Assembly (NCBI RefSeq): GCF_000471905.2
Contig: NW_006498608.1
Location: forward strand, 3,976,395 to 4,040,394
Direction: 5' to 3'
Length of the DNA stretch: 64,000 bases
DNA from: Amborella trichopoda
Lineage: Eukaryota > Streptophyta > Magnoliopsida > Amborellales > Amborellaceae
The notes below the pieces were generated by a model. It worked only from the letters and a program-made list of their open reading frames with translations, was not told the origin of the DNA and did not search any database. The translations under genes and the position numbers were made by a program. This document shows positions 35,856-46,574 of this stretch, piece by piece; within the stretch, counting starts at the first letter, position 1, and every line of letters begins with the position of its first letter.

Positions 35856-35953
35856 TAGGGTTCCGGTTGCTCCGTTGCCCATCTGCAAATACATCGAACG
35901 ATAGAATCAATCCTCCATCTTCATTGACGCCCTTCTTTCTTTAGAAACCCTAA
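35856..35953. promoter_or_regulatory. Pair of telo-box motifs before the L28 gene
   Basis: TAGGGTT at 35856-35862 and AAACCCTAA at 35945-35953, in opposite orientation, 208 and 117 bp upstream of the ATG. Telo-boxes are well known in promoters of plant ribosomal and other translation genes. Their presence here is seen directly; function is inferred. Confidence 0.5.
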
Positions 35954-36069
35954 TTTATAGGGCTCTAAAACTTGGAGCTTCCATGGTTCCCATAACACCC
36001 TAGTTTCAGACGGAACCCTATATTTCATTTCTTTTCATATCCGTTTCCTTCCTATTTCGACCATTGATC

Positions 36070-39000
36070 ATGGCTTTTAGAGCAAGAGAGTTATACAAAA
36101 AACTGGTTAAGAAAATTGGGGATGAGAACTTTGCTCCTGGTGTGAAGGAGTCTCTGAAGAAATATCTCCCTGATAATAAAGTGGTCATGGGTCGAGCTAA
36201 GAGAGGGCTTTATGCAGGTCGTCACATTCAGTTTGGTAACCAAGTCAGTGAAGATGGTGGAAACAAGTACGTTCTTTTCTTATTGTCTTCTACGACTTGC
36301 TTAATGTCAAAGAAAGAAACGAAGAAGTTGATATTGTTTTTGGGAAAATTGAGCTAAACCTTTTGATTTGGGTTTGATTCTTTCTTAGGAATTCTGAGAA
36401 CGCTTATTTATGATGTTTATTTTGGAGTTGAATCGATGGTCGTTGTGAAATTTGCTTGCTTTTTCGGTTTTTTGCTCTATTTTCCATTTCTATAAGAAAG
36501 GGTGTCCTCTTCAGATTTGTATGCATTTACTTGTGCATTATTATATTGCAACCTGATTAATGTTATTTCTTTCGTGTAATGACTGTTGAGTGTGCCTGGC
36601 TTGATTATGGTTCACTATTTTTGGAATGCCATGTCAATTATCACTGAACGAAAAGAAAAAAGAACACGAGCCAGCCAATCCAATGGCTGTACTCAGACTT
36701 TTTTCGCTACATTAAATTTTTTTTCACTACATCTAAACCTAATATATGATAGAAAATAAGGCGTCGCTCTTCTTCTAATGTAAATGTTGCTAGAAATGTT
36801 TTAAAATGCGGGATGTGGACCCAATGCGATCGGGGTCTGATGTGGCTCGATGCGGTGCCAATGCGGGTACATTACCTCTAATGCGGTCAATAAATTTACA
36901 AAATTTCAAAAAATACAAAGAATATAATAATGCATAGTAAAAAATATAAAATCAATTTACGTGATAGTAGGTGTTTTAACTTATTCAATGTCTATAATAC
37001 ATAAGTTGTGCCAGACTTTAAGTTCCCTAATCGCCTGATAATGAGTAATAGAGTTGGTTGTTCTAACTTCTAACCTTTAATTGCTGAAATGTGTAGCATA
37101 ATGAACATGTAAAGCAAAGCAATCCACTCCATCTCATATTGAAATATCCAAAATTCCAAGCTCAAGTTTAAACTTCAAAGAGGTAAAGATGAAAGGTTTA
37201 TGACATATAAAAGAAAAAGATAATCAAACTCTCAACGAGACAAGTCATCAAATACTTGAATTTTTTCTATTAATTCCTCTTATCTCATTTTCTTCTTTTC
37301 TTTTGCTTTTTCTTGGCTATCTATGTATGCCCTAATCTTTCTTCCAATCTCATCGGTTGCTTGTGGGCATGCTTTAACATTCTTGGTAATACTAGCTAGG
37401 TGTTCCTTTTGCTGGAAAATACCCCCCCCCCCTGTATGAGTATTCCCACATAGAGTGCAAATAGCACAAGTCCAATCCGTATGGTTTTTGAGTTCATAAT
37501 GTTTCAAGAATATTTCCATGCCAGATTCTTGTTACTTGAAGATGATGAAGACGTTGCACCCCCCCCCCCCCAACCGGAAAGAAAAAAAAATTATTAGGAA
37601 ATAAAAAACTTATAAAGCAACCTAAAGAAATTTCAATTTGGCCACATATGCTGGTGATGCCTGCATATGCAGGCGCATCACATTTTTCCTCATATGCTGT
37701 CGCTCTAGGCTGCAAAATGCATTATGCGGTGACATGTTAAAACAATGGGTGCTACTTACTATATGCATCGTGTAATATTTTCTCTCATGAGCTGTGTTAT
37801 ATCTGTGTGGTTACAACTCTTGAGTTTTTCATGCTCACATTACCATGTATTGGCATAGTTAGTATTCTTATTGTTGCATGCGCTTATGTGTGGGGAAAAT
37901 TGCCACAATCTCTAATGTTCCAAAATCTGTTATGGTTGCTACATGGATAATGTCCAAAGTGGGAAAGAAGATTACAAATACTTGAATGAGGAAATCTTAG
38001 TTTTAAAGGCTAAACTACAGAACCTCGTTTGAAGATTATGCCTTACATTCTATGATTCTAAGGAAAGAGGTGATGGGAGATATTGAATTGCCACCAGAGT
38101 TATTCAATAGGGCTCAGTGTTTTAAATTGGGATTCGAGCCTTGAACTGGGAATGGCCCGAGTTTGAGTTAGTGGATCTGACTCTGCTGAGTCTTTGGGGA
38201 AAGAAAAACACTAAAACCTTGGGAACTGGTGAGACTTGGCCGGTTCCCGAGGTTTTCACTTTGACTTGGCACCCTGCTGGGTCCATGTAACTAGGCCGAG
38301 TCCTACACTCCCTGCATCTTAAAACACTGATGGAGCCAGAGTCTTGTGGCTATAAAACTGTTATTTACTTCTTATCACTCAAAACCATTTGTAGTAGAAT
38401 ATACACTTAGCCTGTGTTAGCTAAAGATCCCACATTGTTTCTCCATTGTTACCCCCAGGGGCACTTAACTATTTCGGAATTTGCATCTCTTGGCTAATGT
38501 CTTACATTGATCACGTTAACACATGAGGGAAAATTGAACTTATTTGGGATGTTACATGTCCAATAATGTTCTGAAGTCTTTGCCTCACAACAAGGAGAGA
38601 TAAGGTGTGGATGATTTTCATATTATGCACTTTGTTTATTGGTGTTATTACAAGGTTCTGCCAAAGTCTTGGGAGAAATTTGTATCAAGTTGTGTTGCTC
38701 ATCCTTATGTCAGGGAATAGGAAGCTAGTGTTGTTTCTGATTGTTGGATTCTAAAATTTAAAAAGTATATCTTGAGAAAGCTTGTAACTTTGTGGACTTG
38801 AATCTTTTGTTTTATAATGAGAGATGGTGCGAGATGGTATTGATTTTGATTTGCTTTGGGCACATTTCTTTATGGTTTCTTTATGGAATATGATTCAGTC
38901 TAAACGAACTTTTTAAAAGTTTGAGGGTCTTGGTACAACGGAATTTGCTATCCCCCTTTCCTATTCAACATGGTGGTTAACTCTTCTAGTGAAGAGTGGT

Positions 39001-40024
39001 TTTGTGGGCCACGGTGCCCTTCACCAAAGATGTGTCACTTGTTCATATCGTTTACATAATCTTCCGCTCTACAAGTTTTAAAGTTTTAATACAATCATAC
39101 CATCGACATTTCAGAAAATCAGGGTGAGCATTTTTGCCATTGGATTTCATGAGTGGTTAACCATAGAAAAAGGCATGGGGTTTGTATAAGGCACGCCCTC
39201 CTTTTACTGTAGAACTAAGGTACAAGCTCTAAAAGTTTCTTGGAGATGTAAGCTTATGATGGCTTGAAAATCTATTTTTATCCCTAGTTATGAAATTTTT
39301 AATTTCTTGTAAACTTATTGAAAATCTTGAAAATAGATGGTCCAGATAACTTGTTACAATATACATTATGTTTAGGACTTGAAATTCTTTTTTTTCTTCA
39401 TATCCACACATCTTGAGATTGAGATGATTAATTTGATGGATCTCCAATGTGGTAACACTCTCTTCTATAGGATTTTTGAGATGCATCTTATTTCAACATT
39501 ATAAGGTTTCAACCTTATAGTCGTGGGAGCAAAGGCACACAGGGGGATAGGNNNNNNNNNNNNNNNNNNNNNNNNNNNNNNNNNNNNTGGCATTAGCCCA
39601 CTAGTTAACAGCTACAGTGGTAGCCAACGGCCTAGTTTGAATCGGGGGCCGATCCAATGGTTACGATTATATTTCGTATTTGAATTTTTATTTTTTTCTA
39701 CTAATCCAAATCATTTGAAAATTTGAGCGCCTATTCTTTAAAAATAGGAGAATCTAATAAAAATATAAAAAATAATTTGACCAAAATACTCTCAAAACTT
39801 TTTCGGGGTATTTTGGTCAAGTTATATTTTACGAATTATTTTTTAAATTTTTTATTAGGTGTGCCTTGATGAGAAGAGTGAACGCCTAAAATTTCAAATG
39901 ATTTGGATCAGTAAAAAGAAAATTCAAATACGAAATGAGGTCATGACCTTCAGATTGACTCAGATTCAATCTGGGCTGTTGGCTAGCACTGTAGTCAGCC
40001 CGTGGGCTAACGTCAGCCTTTCCC

Positions 40025-40073
<49 letters not shown>

Positions 40074-41132
40074 CATTCTCTCACTGTAAAGGTCCAACCT
40101 ATTGATGGGATGGTAAAAGTCCCATGATCATATTGTTTCCACTATGTGTCTTAGTGCACGTGCAGATGACAGTGGAAGTGGGTATTTGGTGGCTAGCTAA
40201 TGGGAAGAAGGGTCATGTGGAATAGTGTCATCTTAGGGAAATATATAAATTGGAGAAATGTCTGGGATGGTAGGTGAAGGGTTTGAAGTTCTCTTGGGGC
40301 TTGGAAAGGCTATTTTATCCAAAATGGAGGACTTTGAGAACGTGTTCACCATGTGGTATAATGGTAGAAAATTTGGTTATTTTATTCAGGAGCAACAAAT
40401 CACATTTCTAGTACTCATGGTAACTTGAATCCTGGATCTGTATTTGAGGTGGCACTTTAGATGCCTTGCGCGCATGTGTGTGTGTGTGTGTGCTTTGTGT
40501 GTGTGCATGAGAGAGAGAGAGAGAGAGAGAGAGATTCATTTCATGCTCTGCACTATCAAGGAGCACACTCAAGTTGTCTGTCCATTTACTTTCACAACAC
40601 AATTTTTCTCTCATTTTACTTTCCATTCATGTGCTAATCAAAAACCTCTTTCATTAGGACAAGGAGGAAATGGAAACCCAACGTTCAAGAGAAGCGTCTC
40701 TTCAGCTACATACTCGATCGCCACATCCGCATAAAGGTTACCACACATGCACTGCGGTGCATTGACAAAGCAGGTGGAGTCGATGAGTACCTCCTCAACA
40801 CCCCCTATAATAAGCTCGACAATGAGATAGGTCTCTTTTGGAAAGCTCGAATTGAGAAAATGTATGAAGAATTAGGTATGATGGAAGTTGGTTTCTTTCC
40901 TCCTGAAGAGGAGGCCAAATTGGAGGAAGGCTTCAAAAATCTTAAGATCGCAAAGAGAGAGGCAAGAAGAGAGGCTCGACAAAAGTGGCAAGCTTTGCAA
41001 CCGAAGCGTAAACCCATTGTGGAAGGGGCAGTTGAGGAAGGCGGAGTGGGGTCCACAGAAGGAGAAATGCAGTCCACCGAAACTGTTGAGCAAGAATCTG
41101 CTGAATCAACACAGCCTCCAGCTTCTGCCTGA
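36070..41132 (+). CDS. Ribosomal protein L28 (bL28), mitochondrial type
   Basis: Two exons, 36070-36266 and 40658-41132 (TGA), joined in phase 2 across a 4.4-kb intron; 223 aa. Residues 1-44 form a basic leader (MAFRARELYKKLVKKIGDEN). The bL28 core follows at about 45-115 (RGLYAGRHIQFGNQVSEDGG, then NKTRRKWKPNVQEKRLFSYI, and VTTHALRCIDKAGG), where bacterial L28 has the same R-x-W-xPN block. Family role: structural protein of the large ribosomal subunit. The nearest known plant type is the mitochondrial L28 (Arabidopsis At4g31460 family), which like this one extends past the core with a charged tail. The tail here is Glu/Lys-rich, then EEGGVGSTEGEMQSTETVEQ. Two telo-boxes upstream fit a translation gene. 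The intron holds a hAT relic, a hAT MITE, a group A MITE, a foldback and an assembly gap. Confidence 0.9.
36795..37745 (-). mobile_element. hAT-type element remnant in the L28 intron
   Basis: Bounded by AATGCGG-rich ends. The left has GTTTTAAAATGCGGGATGTG and several ATGCGGT words; the right, read inverted, has TGTTTTAACATGTCACCGCA. Between them, on the minus strand, lies a BED-finger reading frame (37519-37280). C-runs at 37424-37433 and 37558-37571 may be expansions or assembly noise. No full transposase remains. Confidence 0.5.
37280..37519 (-). pseudogene. BED-type zinc-finger fragment of a hAT transposase
   Basis: 79-codon frame. ELKNHTDWTCAICTLCG, GGIFQQKEHLASITKNVKAC and EIGRKIRAYIDSQEK follow the BED-finger pattern Cx2C...Hx(n)C at the N-terminus of plant hAT transposases. 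A second, better preserved BED finger lies at 59440-59667. The rest of the transposase is absent. It is therefore a pseudogene fragment in the opposite orientation to the L28 gene. Confidence 0.6.
38115..38329. mobile_element. hAT-like MITE, 215 bp
   Basis: Starts CAGTGTTTTAA and ends with its exact inverse TTAAAACACTG. CAGTG ends are typical of hAT elements. Flanking 8-mers ATAGGGCT and ATGGAGCC agree at 5 of 8 positions, a weak trace of an 8-bp duplication. The interior is rich in TTGGCCGGTTCC-like words. A similar left end, CAGTGTTTAAAAAATTGGC, occurs at about 2954 in the invertase intron. Confidence 0.55.
39172..39527 (+). mobile_element. Group A MITE, diverged
   Basis: Starts GGGGTTTGTATAAGGCACGC and ends ATAAGGTTTCAACCTTATAG. 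Internal landmarks: GAAAATCTTGAAAATAGATG, GTCCAGATAACTTGTTACAA, CACATCTTGAGATTGAGATG and TTTTTGAGATGCATCTT. It is the most diverged long copy along with 48175-48521, with which it shares the TTTGTAYWA start. Confidence 0.6.
39552..39587. other. Assembly gap, 36 N
   Basis: Run of N inside the L28 intron, immediately before a foldback element. Strong hairpins are a common cause of short local gaps. Confidence 0.99.
39588..40022. mobile_element. Foldback (long inverted repeat) MITE, arms over 200 bp
   Basis: The left arm (39588-39797) and right arm (39800-40022) are near-perfect inverted copies. GGCATTAGCCCACTAGTTAA pairs with the complement of AGCCCGTGGGCTAACGTCAG; TTTCGTATTTGAATTTTTAT with AAAAGAAAATTCAAATACGA; ATTTGACCAAAATACT with GTATTTTGGTCAAGTT. 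The left end runs into the gap. The right end stops at a (TA)n tract. It is non-coding. Confidence 0.85.
40025..40073. repeat. Compound microsatellite (TA)n(GA)n
   Basis: About 13 TA units followed by about 11 GA units, directly after the foldback element. The reading frame seen through it is an artefact. Confidence 0.95.
40475..40534. repeat. Compound microsatellite (GT)n(GA)n
   Basis: Interrupted GT tract (40475-40505), then GA repeats (40509-40534), about 120 bp before the second L28 exon. Confidence 0.95.
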
Positions 41133-42219
41133 ATTGGGGTACCTCGCAAATTTGATGTGAAGGGATCATATATTTTTAAAAGACTTTCTGCTCTAATATA
41201 ATTCATTGTTTGCTTTATGAACATGAAATGTAGTGGGTGATGGGTCAAGCTGTTTCTTCTCACATTATATTTCTTGCATAAAACCCCTGGGTGGTGTTGG
41301 GGCATGGCTTTTTTTACCAAAATGCCCTTGAATACCAGCAAAATGAACGAAAGAAAAGAGAAGAAGGTTCATGTTGAGCTAGAGACTGATTTCATTACTT
41401 GTGCTTATGGGATAAAGCAACAAAGAAAAACTTCAAAATGCTTTTTACTTTACTGTTATCTGGATGAAACTGTTAATTGTATGAGCTCATCTAGCAATTT
41501 TCTCATATTTAGCTTAGTGAAAAAAAGGAATGTTATATGTGAATGCTTTGCATACAATTTGTACGTGAAGTGCCATCTCAACCATCCATCAGCGCTGTTT
41601 GTAGCTTGACTGAGATTGGGGCTAGGCTGGTTCAAGTGGAAGCTTCATTGAGGTTGATGGACGGTGGAGATCAAATATTGAATTTTATACAAAGCCTTCA
41701 CATGCATTGTGGTCTTTCTGTCTGGTGTTCATTTGATCATGGTTTACATATTTGTATTGCAAGAGCTCGATAAGAGTGATATATGAAGTCCTCCCTATTG
41801 GAATCTTTTTCTAAGGGAAATAATTAATTTAGAATGCTTCCATATCTTCTCCTGTGGTTTGATACTTACTATCTATTTTTAAGCACATTTATCTCTAACT
41901 CCAAATTTCTTCGACAAGGTTAAGACGTTCGGTTATGAAAACTTAGCCTCTACTGTCTTGACGCAAGTCCGTTTCCTAGCATCCCACAACTACAACAGGG
42001 AAAAGTAAAATACAGAAGAGTAGGACTCTCATTTCATGTTCAAAAGGTTTAGATCTTAACTTCAAATTTGGAAAAACTTTACTCGAAAATTGGTGTTAGA
42101 GTTTTAAAAAAGATATTTATGTTTTGACAAGAAAAAAAGATTTTTATTCTTATCTTAAATAATTAATAGTTGTTAGTGTAGAAACCATCGCAATAACAAA
42201 AAAAAAAGGTTTCTATGAG
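41133..42219. other. 3' flank of the L28 gene
   Basis: Presumed 3' UTR and intergenic sequence. The open frames 41274-41609 and 41543-41773 have no family features and skewed composition; I do not call them genes. Position 41165-41240 is a likely 3' UTR. Nothing else recognised. Confidence 0.45.
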
Positions 42220-42905
42220 TCAATGTAGAAATGAGTCACCTCTTAAAATCTATTTCTGAGATGGATTTTTGGACTTAATAATTAAGGACATGTAATCTCC
42301 AACATGGAGATAATGAATATAAAAAAATAAATAAAATTTGAGAATTAAAAATAATGAAAAAGTTTATATAAGGTTGCAACTTGAAAATGTAGCAATTTTA
42401 TATGCAATTCAAAAATCTATCGGAGAACGTTATTTTAATTTTGAAAAATCCTCTTATTGATCATCTCAACATCGAGATGTATGAATATGAAAAAAAAGAA
42501 GATTTTGAGTCCCAGAAGTAGTACATCTTGTGACATAATATCTAGACCGTCCATTTTAAAGATTTTCATATTTTTAGATCTACTTGATTTTGACCGTTTT
42601 TGAAGTTTAAAATTTTATAATTAGATATGAAAATAGATTTTGAGATAATCCTAAGAATTTTTGTCACCAAAATCATATGTTATGATAAAATTTGGATGTA
42701 TACTTCAATTGGATTATTTAAGGTTGCAAGCTTATAAAAACCGCATCCTAGAAATAATAACTCTATTAGGAAAACATTTGGACCGCTAGGTTCAATTGTT
42801 TTTAGATTGACCACTTATTTGCATCCATCTTTTAAGATTGGATGTTTTATACCCTGGGGACTGCAAATGTAGAAATGTGGTCCCCGCCACATGAAACAAT
42901 TTTCC
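42220..42905 (+). repeat. Family D element interrupted by a group A MITE
   Basis: The left part (42220-42355) matches 13330-13370 (CATGGAGATAATGAATATAA). The right part (42759-42905) continues the same family (GGAAAACATTTGGACCGCTA, TTTTTAGATTGACCACTTAT, TTGCATCCATCTTTTAAGAT). The interruption is the group A MITE 42356-42749. Confidence 0.65.
42356..42749 (-). mobile_element. Group A MITE, 394 bp, nested in family D
   Basis: Reverse orientation: starts GAAAAAGTTTATATAAGGTT, ends AGGTTGCAAGCTTATAAAAA plus CCGCATCCT. Flanking 9-mers AAAAATAAT (42347-42355) and AGAAATAAT (42750-42758) match at 8 of 9 positions. Internal blocks (CATCTCAACATCGAGATGTA, GACCGTCCATTTTAAAGATT, AGATCTACTTGATTTTGACC) are the reverse of 12128-12522. 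Confidence 0.87.
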
Positions 42906-43092
42906 ATAGCAAAATATACTATAAAGATCATTCAGCTTTGGTACATGGAAGTCAAAATCATCCATAATCGTCAGATGTTAAATCCAACAGTTTGGATTGT
43001 GTCACAAAGTTGGAAACAATTTCTTTTAGACTTGAAGCTTGAGAGAATTTCTTTTAAACTTGAGCTTGATCTAAGACACCCTAACCACGTGA

Positions 43093-43240
43093 TTTCAAAT
43101 CTAATGATCAATAGTTTTTGAAATCACCTTATACCAAAGATAAATGACCTTATTGAAAACTTATCCTTTCAAATCTAATAATCAATAGTTTTTGAAATCA
43201 CCTTATGCTGAAGATAAATGACCTTATTGAAAACTAATAC
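43093..43240. repeat. Tandem duplication, 74-bp unit, two copies
   Basis: TTTCAAATCTAATGATCAAT to GACCTTATTGAAAACT at 43093, repeated from 43167 with few changes. No gene nearby. Confidence 0.85.
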
Positions 43241-43911
43241 GTAATTTCTAAATGAGAGGTTGCAATCTCTGCCCACATGATCATGGATTCGTATGATCAT
43301 GAGAATTACCTTATACCCCTTTATGGGTTCCGTGGTTGATCAATTGGTCCTCCAAGCATAGTAGCATTAAATGTCCACATATATCCATAAGGTGCATCAT
43401 CATGAAATAAATTGGATGATGATGGATCCATCATGTCCAGTGGGTTCCACACTTTCGCCATTACCGTCCAACCATAACTATTGTTCACCTCGTGACCATA
43501 TATCTCATATAGTTACGAGGATTCTAGATCTGGATCCCATAACCATTATGACCAGAAGCTGCATTGTAGCGCTGGACTACATACTTTTAGTAGTCTCGCA
43601 CGAACCATATGTCCAGCCTAATTTGACTTGAATTGAAATCATTCAGTGATTTAGTTCACGCAATAAATGTATAACCACTTCTTTATTGTATGTTTTATAA
43701 ATGTTTGCCACTTTGTTTTTTTTTGAACGGTTTATAAATGTTTGCAACTGCTCTACATGGGTTGTTATTTCCTTCATGTCACTGGTTAAAAAAACGGATT
43801 GTTGGGTTGGATCATTTGGTCACCGATCATTTGGGTCTGGATTGGCCTAAGTCGGATATCTAGAAAAATAGAACAATTGAAAGGAGGGTTTATGGGTAAG
43901 ATTTTAGAAAA

Positions 43912-44267
43912 AGGTGTGGTTTGTATAAGGGTGAGGCCTTATTCCGTCAAAAGTAGGTGCATTTTTAAATCGTATTTGAAAGATATTATTTCAGTATTGG
44001 AAAATTTTGTGATTGCCTGAAAATTTATTTTCATATGTAATTATAAAATTTAAAGCTTAAAAAATAGTGTAGATTGAGCAGGTCTATGAACAATTGATAA
44101 TCTTGAAAATTGACGGTCCATAAATGTATCACAAGATGTACTATATCTGGAGGTCGAGATGATCGATTCAAGCATTTTTGGGCATCGAAACAAGCTCTTT
44201 TAGTGAATTTTGAAGGTGCACCATAATTTGATTGTTTTAGGGCTTCACCGTTATATGAACTTTTTCC
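43912..44267 (+). mobile_element. Group B-like MITE, 356 bp, with altered termini
   Basis: Starts AGGTGTGGTTTGTATAAGGG with a TGAGGCCTTATTCCGTCAAA block and ends TTTTAGGGCTTCACCGTTAT plus ATGAACTTTTTCC. The 9-mers TTTAGAAAA (43903-43911) and TTTACAAAA (44268-44276) match at 8 of 9. The middle is group B (AGTATTGGAAAATTTTGTGA, TTGAAAATTGACGGTCCATA, GAGGTCGAGATGATCGATTC), but the terminal repeat reads GTGAGGC/GGGCTTCAC instead of GAGCC/GGCTC. Confidence 0.8.
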
Positions 44268-44276
44268 TTTACAAAA

Positions 44277-45178
44277 AAATGAAAACATTAGAAATGCTGA
44301 AAAAAAATAAAAAAAGGTGTTTTAGTGGGGACCTGGTGGTTTCTATTTCCTTTCCCACAACCGGTTTAATAGCGTCCAATTCTCAATCCAGAATGACTGA
44401 TTCTGTGATTCCTAATAGGAATTGGGATTTTTGGAAACACTGTGTTTCACTCAGTTTCTAAAGATAATGACTAATACCAAACTTGGAGGTTTAGGAAATT
44501 TTTTGTGAGTTCATTTTCATGGTTAACAACGAACTAGTCACATCTAATAAATCAATCACATTCCCAAAGTTAAAAAAAACAGTAAGGAGTAATGGAAAGA
44601 TTTGGACATGTAATAGGGGTTTGGTTAAGAGGACTATCACTAGGCCTCTCGTTTGCAGGCCATGGGATTGAGACATATGGCCCCTATTGCTTGCTCCTGG
44701 GTAAAATAAGAGTAATCTTTTTATCTAGAAAATTAATATCTATTTTCGACTAATCAAGATGAACATTCTTTAAATATATATATATATATATATAAAGAAA
44801 TCTAGAAAAATAATATCTACTTTAGACTAATCAAGATGAGTATTCTTTAAAAAAAAAAGAAAAAGAAAGAAAAAAGAAAAGGAAAAGAAAAGAAAGAAAA
44901 TTGAGTTCCAAACATTTAGATATGGCTTTGTTAGATAATTCCGATTTAATCTAAGGCATTATATTTTTCAAGCACATATAGTATGTGTATTATTAGGAAA
45001 AATTATACAACGAGACATTTGACTACTAGTAGTGATTGTATATTCTATGAACTAAAAGTAATCAATCTTCTAAGGATTGAAAAAGATCGTTTGGTTCGTA
45101 TAGAACCTATCAGTCAAATAGCCCTAGAAGGGGATAGGGCTAAGCGGAGTGAAAAGGCTTTTCCATGAGATGGGAAAG
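44277..45178. other. Intergenic region, low-complexity tracts
   Basis: No exon. (TA)n at about 44776-44794. An A/G-rich tract at 44849-44900 lies between two copies of a short block (AATATCTACTTTAGACTAAT-like, about 44739 and 44812). The frame 44983-45168 shows no domain. Confidence 0.45.
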
Positions 45179-45388
45179 GGGATTTTCATACATTTATAGA
45201 TTTACTTGATTAAAGCTATTTTTATTTTATTTGAACTATTTTTTTAGTTTAAAATTTTAGAACTAGAGATAAAAATAAATTCTTGCACTTTTCTAAAAAA
45301 ATTTAACACCAAAATTACATCTCATGACAAAGTTGGGAGGTGCACCTTATTGTGGTCATTTAAGGTTGCAACCGTAACCAAACCGATT
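45179..45388 (-). mobile_element. Partial group A MITE
   Basis: Only the group A 5' half survives, in reverse: ATAGATTTACTTGATTAAAG, CACCAAAATTACATCTCATG, AGGTGCACCTTATTGTGGTC, then TTTAAGGTTGCAACCG as the end. Confidence 0.6.
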
Positions 45389-46226
45389 GTGCATGATGAG
45401 ATTGGTTCATTTATTAATGATAGGGCACATGTGATCCAGTCGGCTTTGCATCAACCCCATCTCTCACATTTATTCCCTTGTCCTTTTTCATTCCATTTAT
45501 TTTCCTTGTTTTCGTTCTCAACTTGCATGCTTAATAAATTCCGTCCTCCAAGGTCTTTTGACTACATTTATTTTCTCATCCTCCAAATAGACCATAAGAT
45601 AGGTGCACCAAGGCAAAAAGGGGACTTTTTTTTTTGTGAACAGTTACCACAAGACAACAATTGAACACTTTTTAAGAAAACATTTTGGCTATCAAAATAA
45701 TTTGAGCTTTGCTTCAAAACTCACCAAAAATTCGGCAATTTTTTAAATCAATCATCTTGTCCTTATCCATTATGGCTATAAAAAAAAATTAGGATTTCAA
45801 CTTTCAGTCGTTAAAAATAATGTATTTTAAATTCCATCAAAAATGCTTGTGAGCATGACCTGTAATAGTTGAAAATAGTTACAATATTAAATATTTAATA
45901 CATCAAGTACATGTTGCTAAATTTCCATAAAAAATATATTTGGGGCAAGAAGTTCACCAAAAATGTCACATGCTCATGCTACATATTTTAGCCTTGATGA
46001 TCCTACGACTGGTAACATGGGATTTAAAGGTTGCCATCACAATTAGAGAGACAGAGAAATAGACAGAGGGGGGTGTGCCATGCGTCGAGTAATGTCATTC
46101 ATCACCTTTGGTGGTTCTTTGTTTGGGTGGGGAGGCAATTCGGTTTTTTGACCCATTTAGGAAGTTTTTAGGTGTATTTTTAAGATAAAATAAAAATTTT
46201 CAAAAAATATAGTTAGATATTTATTA
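45389..46226. other. Intergenic, nothing firm
   Basis: The frame 45350-45664 begins inside the MITE remnant and has no domain. 45690-45860 faintly resembles group B interior in reverse (CACCAAAAATTCGGCAATTT, AAATCAATCATCTTGTCCTT) without ends. Confidence 0.4.
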
Positions 46227-46574
46227 AAAAGGTTAATTTAGTGTGCTCACACTATGGAATAATTTAACATTATATTCACAAATTTGGACACTTATATACC
46301 CTAGTTTCGTATATGGAAGTTGTTTTTAATATGGGTATTTTTGGTCATTCTAAGGAATATGACGTCATCTACATGTGGTGTGACATCACTCATGTGTTTT
46401 ATATGGGTGATGTCATACTCCATGTGGATGACATCATACCTCTTATATTGATAAAAAATTACTCTTATTAAAAAAATACTTTATATAAAAATAAAGGCAT
46501 AGAAATGTCTAAAATTTGTTGAGTACAATGATAAATTACTCCATAAAATGAGTACTCTGGCATAACCCTTTTTT
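46227..46574. mobile_element. Foldback element, about 348 bp, with a palindromic core
   Basis: The arms pair along most of the length: AAAAGGTTA...ACTATGGAATAATTTA on the left against TAAATTACTCCATAAAAT...AACCCTTTT on the right. The central 87 bp (46354-46440) are almost a perfect palindrome around GTGTTTTAT. The left core arm contains TGACGTCA (46360-46367) and TGACATCACTCAT; the right contains GGGTGATGTCATA and GATGACATCATA. It is non-coding, with no clear target duplication. Confidence 0.75.

Noticed and set aside
40805-41341. Minus-strand frame of 178 codons
   Set aside because: It lies opposite the second L28 exon and has no domain; the plus strand is the coding one.
41274-41773. Two overlapping frames after the L28 stop
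   Set aside because: Likely 3' UTR and flank; no domains, no splice continuity with the gene.
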